Shown here: in pieces, positions 32,881 to 42,528 of the stretch
How the letters are laid out: each line of letters opens with the position of its first letter
How positions within the stretch are numbered: the first letter of the stretch is position 1
Assembly: GCA_024402565.1 (NCBI GenBank)
Contig: JAKSTM010000001.1
Span: forward strand, 1 to 64,000
Reading direction: 5' to 3'
Origin: Treponema sp.
GTDB lineage: Bacteria; Spirochaetota; Spirochaetia; Treponematales; Treponemataceae
DNA: 64,000 bases
The notes under the pieces: model-generated
Seen by the model: the letters and a program-made list of their open reading frames with translations, nothing else
Told to the model about the DNA's origin: nothing
Databases searched by the model: none
Made by a program: the position numbers and the translations under genes

Positions 32881-34096
32881 GTGCAATACTGATTGCTTTT
32901 ATTCGGTCTTTAATTTCTATAAAAGCTTTTACAACTTCAGGATCAAATTGCAGTCCTGCATTTTTTTCAATTTCAGCAAATGCTTCTTCTATATCCCAGG
33001 CTTCTTTATAGCAACGCTGGTTACTTAATGCATCAAAAACATCGGCAACGGAAACGATGCGTGCTGCAAGAGGAATATCCTTTCCCATTAATTTCTCAGC
33101 CTGAGGAATAGGTTCTCCAGTTACATATTTTTCAATGTCGACTTTTCCCGGGTATGCAAGTTCTCCACCGTCCCATCGATCATGGTGATGGAGATTAATG
33201 TCAAAACACATTTCGTCCAATTCGTCTTCTTTTGGGAAGAAAAGCTGGGCGCCCATACAGGTATGTGCTTTCATAATATTTCTTTCGTTTTCATCAAAAC
33301 GACCTGGCTTTTTCAAGATGAGGTCGGAGATTCCAACTTTTCCGATATCGTGGAAGCGAGCCGCAATTCTTAAGTTATCACGGAAGTCTTGGCTATCTTC
33401 AACTGGAATCTGGTGATTGAATGACCAGCGGTCAAAGATTTCAAGGGAATATGTAGAAACTCGTTCAACGTGCCCTCCCGTTTCTTTTGGGTCGCGAAGG
33501 GCAGCCAGTCGGTTCATTCTGGTAACAATTGCCTGGAAGCGATAAGCTTGCTCAAGAAATTGGATAATATCATTTGCCAGGTGAGTGATAAGAATGGAAT
33601 CATCATCCGAAAAAGAAATTACATTTCCATCTTTATCTTTTTTGTTAATTATTTGAATTACACCAAAAAGTTCTTTTTCTGATTTTAGAGGAACTGTATA
33701 AATGGATGTTGTTTTATAATTGGAAAGAATATCTGGATTCTTATTGAATTTAAATGGCAGAGATTCATCCAGTTCATAGCAGTCTTTAATGTTTAATGGT
33801 TTTCCAGTTTTTGCAACATAACCACAAATTGAAGTTTCACTTATAGGAAATGAAAATGAGGTGTATGGAAGTTTCATACCCGGTTCCAGTAATTTCTGAC
33901 GGGTATCATTTTGTCCATATTTGATTTTCAAGTTTTCACCATTATCAATTACTTCATAAATTGAACCAGCATCAGCGTTTACAATTTTACGGGTTTCTGT
34001 GAGAATACGTTCCAAAAGAACGTCAACATCCTTAATCTTTGAAAGTTGACGTTCGAGAATTACAATCTGTTCAAGCTTATCATTTAATTCTGCCAT
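32849..34096 (-). CDS. GAF / HD-GYP-type phosphodiesterase
   Basis: A 415-residue soluble protein. A short coiled coil, a GAF domain (about 20-180) and an HD-GYP domain (about 185-400). The HD metal site is GGHVERVSTYSLE with FHDIGKVGISDLILKKPG and KAHTCMGAQLF. The GYP region reads HHHDRWDGGELAYPG instead of the usual HHExxDGxGYP, with an insertion and Gly replaced by Ala. HD-GYP enzymes degrade cyclic di-GMP; whether this variant still does is uncertain. SD AGGA precedes ATG 34096. Confidence 0.85.
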   Translation of the reverse strand: MAELNDKLEQIVILERQLSKIKDVDVLLERILTETRKIVNADAGSIYEVIDNGENLKIKYGQNDTRQKLLEPGMKLPYTSFSFPISETSICGYVAKTGKPLNIKDCYELDESLPFKFNKNPDILSNYKTTSIYTVPLKSEKELFGVIQIINKKDKDGNVISFSDDDSILITHLANDIIQFLEQAYRFQAIVTRMNRLAALRDPKETGGHVERVSTYSLEIFDRWSFNHQIPVEDSQDFRDNLRIAARFHDIGKVGISDLILKKPGRFDENERNIMKAHTCMGAQLFFPKEDELDEMCFDINLHHHDRWDGGELAYPGKVDIEKYVTGEPIPQAEKLMGKDIPLAARIVSVADVFDALSNQRCYKEAWDIEEAFAEIEKNAGLQFDPEVVKAFIEIKDRIKAISIALKDQEPENSK

Positions 34097-34132
34097 CGAT
34101 TTTCCTATAAAGCGAAACTAATGTTATTTATA

Positions 34133-36376
34133 TTATCCTCTGTAGAAGTTAATTAAGCAACCAGCAGAGATGATCTTTCTTTCATCATCTGTCATGTCAC
34201 CGGTTGTAAGTTCAAATTCTGAAACGCTGCCGTCGGCTTTTACTGCATAGGCTTTGTATGAATCTGATTTTTCGTTCAGGAGTTTCAGAACATTAGGGAT
34301 AAATACATAGTCTCCGTTTGCAAATGGCAGATTGTTTGTTGCTTCTTTATCTCCAGTTTTGTAAAGGAATGGAAGCATACCCCAGTTCATCAGGTTTGAA
34401 CGATAGCGTTTTGTAGCATATTCAGAAGCGATGTTTGCACATGCACCCAGAACGCGCTGACAAGAAGCAGCCTGTTCACGTGCTGAACCGTCGCCTGGTT
34501 TTACAGCGTAAATAGTTGATCCAAGTTCAGCTTTTGCAACGCGGCCTTTGAATTCTGCATATTTTGCTTCAAGTGTTGCTGTAACATTTTCTACTTCTTC
34601 TTTAATTTCATCTGTGTTGTCACGAACAGCTTTTGCACGTCCAACATATGCAGGATCTTTTCTTGAAAGAGTGAATTCTGCAAGACCAAGAGGATTTGAA
34701 CGGAATGATGAAGTTTCTCCAGAAGGAATCAGTTCATCTGTTGTTGTAACAGGATCGTGAATTTCAGAAACTACTTTTACCAGGAGGTCATCCTTAAGTT
34801 CGCTCATTGCTGGCCAGTCTTTAATGTTTGGTCCGAACTGGATTTCAACTTCTGGTTTTGCAACGCCTTTTGAATCGTATACACGGTTTTCGTAAATTGA
34901 TTTGTCGAAAACATATGGTTTCTTTGAGTAGTCTTCGTCGTATTTTGTAGCTGCTGTCAGGAAACCTTTGTTTGCGGCTGTTGCTGCAATTGAACGGGCA
35001 TCCATAAGTGCAACTGAAGAAAGCTGACCGTTCTGGATTTTTGAACCTTCGCGGTTAGGGAAGTTACGTGTTGAGTGGCGGATAGAGAATGCGCCATTAG
35101 CTGGTGTATCACCTGCACCGAAACATGGTCCACAGAAGGCTGTCTTAACGATAGCACCTGCTTTAATAAGTTCAACTGCAGCTCCGTTCTTCATGATTTC
35201 CATGTAGATTGGAGTAGAAGCAGGGTATACGCTCAGAGTGAACTTGTCGTTTCCTGTGTTTGCGTTTTTAAGAATGTCAGCTGCTGCACAGATGTTTTCA
35301 TAAGAACCACCGGCACAACCTGCGATGATTCCCTGGTCACAGTAAAGTTTTCCGTCAATAACTTTGTTTTTGAGTGTGAAGTTTACTTTGTCGCCGAAAG
35401 AAACTTTTGCACGTTTTTCAGTTTCTTCGAGAACTGCCATAAGGTTTCCGTTTACTTCATCAATTGTGTAAGCACAAGAAGGGTGGAAAGGCATAGCGAT
35501 CATAGGACGGATTTCTGAAAGGTCGATTTCGATTACGCCGTCGTAGTATGCAACGCCTGCAGGTTTTACTTCTTTGTAAGCTCCAGCACGACCGTGGTTT
35601 GCATAGAATTCTTCGATTTTTGAGTCTGTTTCCCAGATTGATGAAAGACAAGTTGTTTCTGTTGTCATTACATCAACGCCAATACGGAAATCTGCAGAAA
35701 GGTTTTTGATTCCAGGTCCTACGAATTCCATTACCTTGTTTTTTACGTATCCGTTGTCGAATACTTCTTTAATGATTGCAAGTGCAACGTCCTGTGGACC
35801 AACACCGAATACTGGGCTTCCTGTCATGTAAACTGCAACAACGCCAGGCATGTTTACATCGTAAGTTTTTCCAAGGAGCTGTTTTGCAAGTTCACCACCG
35901 CCTTCACCGATTGCCATTGTACCAAGGGCACCGTAGCGTGTGTGGCTGTCTGAACCGAGGATCATGTTTCCGCATTCTGCAAGCATTTCGCGTGCGAACT
36001 GGTGGATAACAGCCTGGTGTGGTGGAACGTAGATTCCGCCGTATTTCTGAGCACATGTAAGACCGAACATGTGGTCATCGTCATTGATTGTTCCGCCAAC
36101 TGCACAAAGTGAGTTATGACAATTTGTCAGGGCATATGGAATAGGGAATTTTTCAAGTCCTGAAGCACGGGCTGTCTGAATAATTCCGACATAAGTAATG
36201 TCGTGTGATGTGATTTTATCAAACTTGATTTTAAGAGCTTTTTCATCACCTGAAGTGTTGTGATTGTGCATGATGTTCCATGCCATTGTATTTTTGCGAG
36301 CTTCAGCTTCCGAAATGTTTGATTTTTCAACTAATTTGCCGTTTTCTAAATAGGCGCCTGTGTTCCAGAGTTTCAT
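34133..36376 (-). CDS. Aconitase-family hydratase
   Basis: A 747-residue protein of the aconitase superfamily. The N-terminal part has GSDSHTRYGALGTMAIGEGGGE and the [4Fe-4S] cysteines in AGCAGGSYENI and AFCGPCFGAG. The C-terminal swivel domain has SRKDPAYVGRAKAVRDN and YATKRYRSNLMNWGMLPF with its active-site Arg-Ser. Length and domain order resemble the poorly characterised YbhJ-like 'hydratase' branch rather than classical AcnA/AcnB. No other TCA genes are nearby, so the substrate is unknown. Confidence 0.8.
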   Translation of the reverse strand: MKLWNTGAYLENGKLVEKSNISEAEARKNTMAWNIMHNHNTSGDEKALKIKFDKITSHDITYVGIIQTARASGLEKFPIPYALTNCHNSLCAVGGTINDDDHMFGLTCAQKYGGIYVPPHQAVIHQFAREMLAECGNMILGSDSHTRYGALGTMAIGEGGGELAKQLLGKTYDVNMPGVVAVYMTGSPVFGVGPQDVALAIIKEVFDNGYVKNKVMEFVGPGIKNLSADFRIGVDVMTTETTCLSSIWETDSKIEEFYANHGRAGAYKEVKPAGVAYYDGVIEIDLSEIRPMIAMPFHPSCAYTIDEVNGNLMAVLEETEKRAKVSFGDKVNFTLKNKVIDGKLYCDQGIIAGCAGGSYENICAAADILKNANTGNDKFTLSVYPASTPIYMEIMKNGAAVELIKAGAIVKTAFCGPCFGAGDTPANGAFSIRHSTRNFPNREGSKIQNGQLSSVALMDARSIAATAANKGFLTAATKYDEDYSKKPYVFDKSIYENRVYDSKGVAKPEVEIQFGPNIKDWPAMSELKDDLLVKVVSEIHDPVTTTDELIPSGETSSFRSNPLGLAEFTLSRKDPAYVGRAKAVRDNTDEIKEEVENVTATLEAKYAEFKGRVAKAELGSTIYAVKPGDGSAREQAASCQRVLGACANIASEYATKRYRSNLMNWGMLPFLYKTGDKEATNNLPFANGDYVFIPNVLKLLNEKSDSYKAYAVKADGSVSEFELTTGDMTDDERKIISAGCLINFYRG

Positions 36377-36464
36377 TTAAAATACCTGCTTTTATATAGA
36401 ATAATGACATATTATAGCAAAAAAGAGGATTTAAATAAATAAAATTTAGTAATAGTAAAGAACT

Positions 36465-37247
36465 TTAGTTTTCTTGAAGAACGTCAGAAAAATAACCTGA
36501 TGAAGAAATTTTTTCACCTGCTTCATTTAAGTGATTTGTATCTCCCAGACGTTCAACCCGAAAATATGCGGAACCTTCTGTTCTTTCTTCTGAATTTAGA
36601 ATAGTGATAGAAGTTGGAGCAACGTAGAAGCCTTGCCAGAGCTGCATAGGGCTCATATTCAAAAGGTGACTCATAATTGCAAACATAACTCCTAAATGGC
36701 ATGTGAAAACTAAAGTCGTTTCATCTGTAAGATTTTTTACAGAAGTGAGGTGCCAGTTTGGAATAGGGTTTTTCCAGTTTGGATTTGGAACAGGATTTTC
36801 GACTTTGTACATCATTCCTTGGCGGGTGTATCCGTATCGAGAAAGAACTTCGTCTATTCCATCACAGACCATTTTATAATATTTTTCTCCATTTCCAGAT
36901 TTAATATAATCGCTTTTCATCCAAAGATCTTTGTGAAAAAAATCTTCATTTTTGGTGAAATACTCAGGCTTCATATCCCACATTATATGATCAAGTCCTG
37001 TTTCCGGATCTTTTACAGGATAATTAAATTCCTGAAGCCAAGGTAAGGTTTCCTGACTTCTGTTTAATTTTTTCAGACTGGGTGCAATAGTAGCTTGTGC
37101 ACGGCCAAGTGGGGATGTGTAAAATGCTTTTATATTTTTCCATTTTGTAACGCGTAAAGTTAATGCATCAACTTCCCGTTGTCCTTTTTCAGTTACGGTG
37201 TCTTTCTGATAGTTTGGGTCGCCATGTCGGATAAAAATAAGTCTCAT
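36465..37247 (-). CDS. Histidine phosphatase family protein
   Basis: A 260-residue protein with the phosphoglycerate-mutase-like RHG core: LIFIRHGDPNYQKDTVTEKGQRE, then YTSPLGRAQAT with the second phosphate-binding Arg, and the second catalytic His in TLVFTCHLGVMFAIM. It is likely a cytoplasmic phosphatase of unknown substrate. It starts 13 bp after the adenylate cyclase stop (SD AGGA), so the two are probably one transcript. Confidence 0.85.
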   Translation of the reverse strand: MRLIFIRHGDPNYQKDTVTEKGQREVDALTLRVTKWKNIKAFYTSPLGRAQATIAPSLKKLNRSQETLPWLQEFNYPVKDPETGLDHIMWDMKPEYFTKNEDFFHKDLWMKSDYIKSGNGEKYYKMVCDGIDEVLSRYGYTRQGMMYKVENPVPNPNWKNPIPNWHLTSVKNLTDETTLVFTCHLGVMFAIMSHLLNMSPMQLWQGFYVAPTSITILNSEERTEGSAYFRVERLGDTNHLNEAGEKISSSGYFSDVLQEN

Positions 37248-37260
37248 AGATATTCCTGTT

Positions 37261-40200
37261 TTAAAGGCTGATGGCCTTCATTTTCCCTTTGCCTTTTACA
37301 TCGTATTCATTTTCATTATCAATTGTAATTTGTGAGGAAAGGTGGGCCTTTACAGATTCTGTAATCATGATATGGCCTGGAGTACAAATACTTTCCATGC
37401 GGCTTGCAATGTTTACCGTATCTCCCCAAAGATCATAAATAAATTTTGTTTTTCCAATAACACCGGCAACAACAGGTCCGCAGTTAATTCCAATCCTTAT
37501 CTGGAATTTGATTTTTGCAGTTTTGTTGTATTCTGCTAAATCTTTGTACATTCCTTTTGCAAATTTAATCATAATTGCGGCATGGTTTTGTACCGGATTA
37601 GGAAGACCACAAACTGCCATGTAGGCATCACCAATTGTTTTAATTTTTTCAACGCCCATTTGTTTTGCACGAAGGTCAAATCGAGTGAAAAGAGTATTTA
37701 AGGCAGCAACAATTTCGTCGGCAGTGTGATTTGAAGTTGTTTTTGTAAAACCGACAATATCGGCAAAGAGGACTGTGACGTCATCAAATTTGTCGGCGAT
37801 TGTCTGGTCTCCGAATTGATTTTCTTTAAGTCTGGCGGCAATTGAATCAGGAAGAATATTTTTCAACAAACGATCTGAATTATCTTTTTCGATTTCAAGG
37901 TCAACAGTTTTCATCTGAATCATAGTCTCAAGTTTTAACTGTCGCACCATCAATCTTTTTTCACGGACTTTTACAATTATTATGATTACTGTGGCTATGA
38001 TTAATGCTACGAGTATCCAGAACCAGGTGACCTGATAAAAGAAAGGTTTGATTTTTAATGTAAAGGTAGCAGGGGTTTCGTTCCATAAACCATCGCTGTT
38101 AGCCGCAATTACGTTAAATGTGTATGTTCCAGGTTTCAGGTTTGTGTAAGAAACATTTCTGTGATTGGAAAGAACCGAATAATCTTTATCAAAGCCGTCA
38201 AGTTTATGTCTGAATCTGACAAGTTCAGGAGAAACGAAACTTAAACCTGTGTAGTTTAATTCGATGCGTTTTACACCAGGTGCAAGGACTAAACTTCCGC
38301 CGTCACTTATATTTATTTTCACATTATCAACTATGGCAGATTCAAGGTGGATATCGGGAAGAATTTTATTCGAGGAAATTTTTAATGGATCATAAATGGC
38401 AAATCCGTCGATTAACGTAAAGTAAAGTCGACCAATGGAATCTCGCATGGAAAGGGAAGTAGAAGTAACTCCTCCTGTTTTTAATCCATCATTTTTTGTG
38501 TAAAACCGAGGGTCAATCATTTTGATTTCGTTTCTTGAAAGTCGGTTGAAATCTTCAAATGGAAGAGAAGAAATTCCTCTGTTACTGGTCATCCATGCAG
38601 TACCAGTATAATCTACAAGAATTTGAAATGCTGAATCAGTTCCGAGTCCTGACTGGGCGTTATAGTTTTCAAATGATTTTCCGTTGAATTTAGAAATACC
38701 GGTTCCCGTACAAATCCAGATATTGTTTTTTTCATCTTCCCAGATTTTAAATACAACATTTCCAGAAAGTCCTTGTTGTGTATTATAGGAAGAAATAATT
38801 TTACCATTGTTTATAACATCAATTCCACCACCATCAGTGCCAATCCATATATTGTTTTTATGGTCCTGGAAAATACACATTATGTAGTTATTTGAAAGTT
38901 CATTTGTATGGCTGAAATCTATAATGTCGCCTTCATGAGAAATAAGTGAAAGCCCTGTGGTTGTTCCAATCCATAGATTTTTTTCGTTGTCTTCGAGACA
39001 TACTCGGATTTTATCCCCGGAAAGTCCATCTTCACTCGTCCAATTAATATAACCATTTTCAGTTTTTCTTATTTGACCGTATTCTGAATAACAACTTACA
39101 AGCAGGTCGCCGTTTTGAGCCATTGCCACGTGGCGAATTCTGATGCCTTTAGTCATGGAACAAAGTTCGTATTCATTTGAAATATCAGTTCCATCCTTAA
39201 AACACATAAGTCCGTCATCGGTTCCAACCCAAATAATGCCATTCGATGCTTCGCATATTGAATTGACTCCGGCAGAAAGGTTTTGGGTGTGGAATTTTCC
39301 TAAGCTCATTTTTTCTACACCACCACGGTCTGTTGCAAACCAAATGTTTCCTTCACGGTCTTCAAGAATGTGATTAACATTGTTGTCAGTCAGACCTTCA
39401 TTAACTGAATAATGGGCGAATGAATTTCCTTTAAACAGAAAAACTCCCTTATCTGTTGCAAACCATAAATTTCCAGATTTATCACGATATATTTCATTGG
39501 GTGTAGAGACTTGGAAAGCAGAGTCTTCTGGGAAGTATTCAATTTGCCCGTTTTTTACTATTACTGCACCATTGTTTGAGATTCCAAAAACCAGGTCACC
39601 TGTAGAAGTTTGTCCTACAGCTGATATTGTATGGTTCGAGAACTGATTTAATGTTGAATAGTGTGAAAATTTTTCGGAAGCGTAGAAATAAATTCCGCCT
39701 TTTTTTGAAGTATTAAGCCAGATACGACCTGCTGTATCACAATAAAGATTAGTTACAAGAATATGTTCGTCAGGAATTTCAGAAAGCCCTTTCGGTGATA
39801 TGAACTTATTTTCTGGAGTTATGTAAACGATGCCAGCGGCTGTTCCAATCCAAATATTTCCTGCATTATCTTCTACAATGTCTCGGATAGAATTGTTTGG
39901 GAGTCCGTTTTCTTTTGTATAAGTAGTAATTGTATTGCCTTCTATTCGTGCAACACCTTCATCGTTTGAACCAATCCAAAGAATTCCTTTTGAGTCTTCG
40001 AAAACTACGCGGGCAGAAACGCAGTTAAAATCTTCTATTGTGTTTTTGTTTAATATTGTAAATTCAAATCCATCAAATCTTACAAGACCGTCATAGGTTC
40101 CAAGGTAAATGTAACTACCTTCATTTTGAATAATGTCAGTAACTGTGTTACCTGGAAGACCATCGGCTGCGGTCCAGATTCGACTTACATAGTCTGTTGG

Positions 40201-40263
40201 AAAATTTTGTGCAAATAAAAAAAAGTTACACAGTGTTATAATTACTAAGATTAATTTTTTCAT
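37261..40263 (-). CDS. Propeller-sensor (Reg_prop/Y_Y_Y) adenylate cyclase
   Basis: A 1000-residue receptor. Signal peptide (1-18), then about 14 two-component-regulator propeller repeats (IWIGTxxGL type, e.g. LWIGSNDEGVARIEGN, NIWFATDRGGVEKM) forming two beta-propellers, a Y_Y_Y domain (about 660-735), one membrane helix (about 745-765) and a class III cyclase domain (about 810-1000). Metal-binding Asp are in LFADIVGFTK and TIGDAYMAV. The Lys of KIKTIGD and Asp of YDLWGDTVNIASRM predict ATP as substrate, and the Asn and Arg of NIASRM are catalytic. This is a single-protein cAMP receptor for an extracellular ligand. Confidence 0.88.
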   Translation of the reverse strand: MKKLILVIITLCNFFLFAQNFPTDYVSRIWTAADGLPGNTVTDIIQNEGSYIYLGTYDGLVRFDGFEFTILNKNTIEDFNCVSARVVFEDSKGILWIGSNDEGVARIEGNTITTYTKENGLPNNSIRDIVEDNAGNIWIGTAAGIVYITPENKFISPKGLSEIPDEHILVTNLYCDTAGRIWLNTSKKGGIYFYASEKFSHYSTLNQFSNHTISAVGQTSTGDLVFGISNNGAVIVKNGQIEYFPEDSAFQVSTPNEIYRDKSGNLWFATDKGVFLFKGNSFAHYSVNEGLTDNNVNHILEDREGNIWFATDRGGVEKMSLGKFHTQNLSAGVNSICEASNGIIWVGTDDGLMCFKDGTDISNEYELCSMTKGIRIRHVAMAQNGDLLVSCYSEYGQIRKTENGYINWTSEDGLSGDKIRVCLEDNEKNLWIGTTTGLSLISHEGDIIDFSHTNELSNNYIMCIFQDHKNNIWIGTDGGGIDVINNGKIISSYNTQQGLSGNVVFKIWEDEKNNIWICTGTGISKFNGKSFENYNAQSGLGTDSAFQILVDYTGTAWMTSNRGISSLPFEDFNRLSRNEIKMIDPRFYTKNDGLKTGGVTSTSLSMRDSIGRLYFTLIDGFAIYDPLKISSNKILPDIHLESAIVDNVKINISDGGSLVLAPGVKRIELNYTGLSFVSPELVRFRHKLDGFDKDYSVLSNHRNVSYTNLKPGTYTFNVIAANSDGLWNETPATFTLKIKPFFYQVTWFWILVALIIATVIIIIVKVREKRLMVRQLKLETMIQMKTVDLEIEKDNSDRLLKNILPDSIAARLKENQFGDQTIADKFDDVTVLFADIVGFTKTTSNHTADEIVAALNTLFTRFDLRAKQMGVEKIKTIGDAYMAVCGLPNPVQNHAAIMIKFAKGMYKDLAEYNKTAKIKFQIRIGINCGPVVAGVIGKTKFIYDLWGDTVNIASRMESICTPGHIMITESVKAHLSSQITIDNENEYDVKGKGKMKAISL

Positions 40264-40269
40264 TCAGTA

Positions 40270-40275
40270 ATTATA
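40270..40275 (-). promoter_or_regulatory. -10 box placed for a leaderless cyclase mRNA
   Basis: On the minus strand TATAAT is followed by six bases (TACTGA) and then the ATG at 40263. No SD is present. The -35 region is AT-rich without a clear hexamer. Confidence 0.5.
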
Positions 40276-40292
40276 ACACAAAAAAATTAGTT

Positions 40293-42386
40293 TTAAACTT
40301 TGAAAAGGTTAATTTCGTCCCTAATAGAAACAATAGAGTCTGTAACTTCTTTTGAAACACCTGAAAGGGCGGCGCCAGTTTCATTGATTTTCTGGGCTCC
40401 GTATGACATTTCAGAGATGCTGTCTTTAATCATCGAAGTAACTTCCTGCAGTTTTTTGATATGAATTAAAATCAGTTTGTTTCCTTCTGACATTTCTTCA
40501 GATGCAGATTTAACTTCTACAGTGCTGTCGTTCATAGCGTACAAAGCATCTGTAATTTGTTTTGAACCGATCTGCTGTTCTTCCATTGCGGCTTTAATCT
40601 GGCGAACCAGTTCGTCTGTATTCTGAATACTGTCTGAAACGGAAGTGAAAACTGCTGTAGCGTCCGATGATGCCTGAACAACAGAATTAATGGAAGTCTG
40701 AATCTTTTTAAGTTCTTCACCAATTGATTTTGATTGGTTAGTTGAAGTTTCAGAAAGTTTACGAATTTCATCTGCAACAACAGAGAATCCTTTTCCAGAT
40801 TCCCCAGCATGAGCTGCTTCAATGGCGGCATTCATGGCAAGAAGATTTGTTTGGCTTGCGATATTTGCAATTGCCGTGTTTGCATCCTGAAGCATTTTTG
40901 ACTGGGCTTCAATCTGTTTGATGATTTCGTTTACACCGGATTGAGTTCTGATTCCGATGTTTGTATTTTCCTGTAATTCTTTGAATGAATTGAACATAAT
41001 ATCAACTGATTTATTTACCGAGTTAATATTGCCAATCATTTCTTCAACAGCGGTAGAAGCCTGGGAAACTCCTTCAGACTGGTTCTGAATCATGTGTTCC
41101 AGAGATTCAATGTTTGATGCAATTTCATTTACGGCACCTGCAGTCTCTTCAACGCTGTCGGATTGATTTCCAATCTGTGTATTAACACTCTGAATATTTG
41201 CGATAATCTGTGTGATGGCAGATGATGTATCCTGAGTTCCGTATTGAAGGGATTCGTCTGCCTGAACCAGTCTTTTTTCAGAGTTTTTCATTGAGGTTAT
41301 GATTTCCTGGAGTTTGTTTACGAAGTTATTGAAACCGTTAACAATATCAAGAATTTCTCGCTTACCGTGCTTTATTGTAAGGCGCTGAGTAAGGTCTGCA
41401 TTACCTGTAGAGATTTCTGAAATTGCGTCTCCAACCAGTTTAAGAGGGCGGAGATTTCTTGTAATAAAGTATGCGGCTAAAAGACTTACAATGAGAAGAA
41501 TTACTGTAAATGTGAAAAGCAGATTTTCCATGCTTTTGAGCTTTCCGATAAATTCATTTTCATTGGCCATAATAGCGACAGACCAGTTTGTGTTCGCAAT
41601 AGGTTTGTAAACCATAATCCGTTCTACGCCCTGGATTGTGAAATAGCCCCAGTCTTTATCACCTTTTAAAAGCTTATTCATGTTTTCTTCAAGATCAGCA
41701 TACTGGCCACGTTTTGCGATTTCCAGAAGGTTCTGACTATTAATTACGTCTTCTTCTTGTGGAGCTCCAATTGTATTTCCTGAAGTTCTGTCTATGAAAA
41801 TTGCATAACCAGTCTGTCCGATTCTAATGCGTGAAGAAATTTCACATAAGAATTTACAGTCAAGACGGGCAAGCAGATAGCCTGAAACATCGTTTGCCTG
41901 TTTGAAAATAGGGGAACAGATATTTATAGAAAGCTGATTTGTAATAGCATCTTTTGTAGGACCAAAAATAACAGTTTTTTTGGCTTTCTGAGCCATCTGA
42001 AGGATAGGGGCAGAAGAAAAGTTTACAATTGTATTCTGACCGATATATGCGTTTCCGTCCTTGTCGATATAACTGATACTTAAAAGGTCTTTTTCTTTGT
42101 TAGATGACATTGGACCTACAAGTGCATTTTTTTCCTGTAAAGAAACATTGTCATCTTTTAATGTTCTTAACTGGCCTGTGTATTCAAGAAAATTGAATTT
42201 TTCCTGAATAACTTCTCCGATTGTGTCGTCTATTCTATCTGTAATAATAAATAGGTCATCTTTTGTAATAGAACGAACCGTACGACGTGAAAATCTTACG
42301 GCAACAAAAAACAGTAAAATGCTTCCAATAAATGTTACTGAAATAAATGTAAGCAGTATTGTGGATCGTAAACTTTTGACTTTCAT
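40293..42386 (-). CDS. Methyl-accepting chemotaxis protein (dCache type)
   Basis: A 697-residue chemoreceptor. Two membrane helices (about 10-30 and 285-305) flank a roughly 250-residue extracytoplasmic Cache domain ([50 protein letters not shown]). HAMP follows, then the signalling domain with the CheA/CheW hairpin [38 protein letters not shown] (family hallmark). The ligand is unknown. Its SD (GGAG) lies inside the 3' arm of a strong hairpin between it and glyA. Confidence 0.93.
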   Translation of the reverse strand: MKVKSLRSTILLTFISVTFIGSILLFFVAVRFSRRTVRSITKDDLFIITDRIDDTIGEVIQEKFNFLEYTGQLRTLKDDNVSLQEKNALVGPMSSNKEKDLLSISYIDKDGNAYIGQNTIVNFSSAPILQMAQKAKKTVIFGPTKDAITNQLSINICSPIFKQANDVSGYLLARLDCKFLCEISSRIRIGQTGYAIFIDRTSGNTIGAPQEEDVINSQNLLEIAKRGQYADLEENMNKLLKGDKDWGYFTIQGVERIMVYKPIANTNWSVAIMANENEFIGKLKSMENLLFTFTVILLIVSLLAAYFITRNLRPLKLVGDAISEISTGNADLTQRLTIKHGKREILDIVNGFNNFVNKLQEIITSMKNSEKRLVQADESLQYGTQDTSSAITQIIANIQSVNTQIGNQSDSVEETAGAVNEIASNIESLEHMIQNQSEGVSQASTAVEEMIGNINSVNKSVDIMFNSFKELQENTNIGIRTQSGVNEIIKQIEAQSKMLQDANTAIANIASQTNLLAMNAAIEAAHAGESGKGFSVVADEIRKLSETSTNQSKSIGEELKKIQTSINSVVQASSDATAVFTSVSDSIQNTDELVRQIKAAMEEQQIGSKQITDALYAMNDSTVEVKSASEEMSEGNKLILIHIKKLQEVTSMIKDSISEMSYGAQKINETGAALSGVSKEVTDSIVSIRDEINLFKV

Positions 42387-42394
42387 AAAAAAAT

Positions 42395-42426
42395 AAACTC
42401 CATATAAGTTTAATTATATGGAGTTT
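42395..42426 (-). promoter_or_regulatory. 12-bp hairpin that buries the chemoreceptor SD / glyA terminator
   Basis: AAACTCCATATA pairs perfectly with TATATGGAGTTT around an 8-nt loop. On the minus strand a TTTATTTTTTT tract follows, so it can terminate the glyA transcript. It also contains the GGAG that would serve as SD for the chemoreceptor ATG 11 nt downstream, pairing it with CTCC. Confidence 0.65.
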
Positions 42427-42528
42427 TTGGAAAAAATCAAAATAAATTATGATATTTAATTTGTTTTTATTGGAGTTTTTCTATATACATAATACATGTG
42501 AATAGCAAACTACAATTAGCAAATTCGA

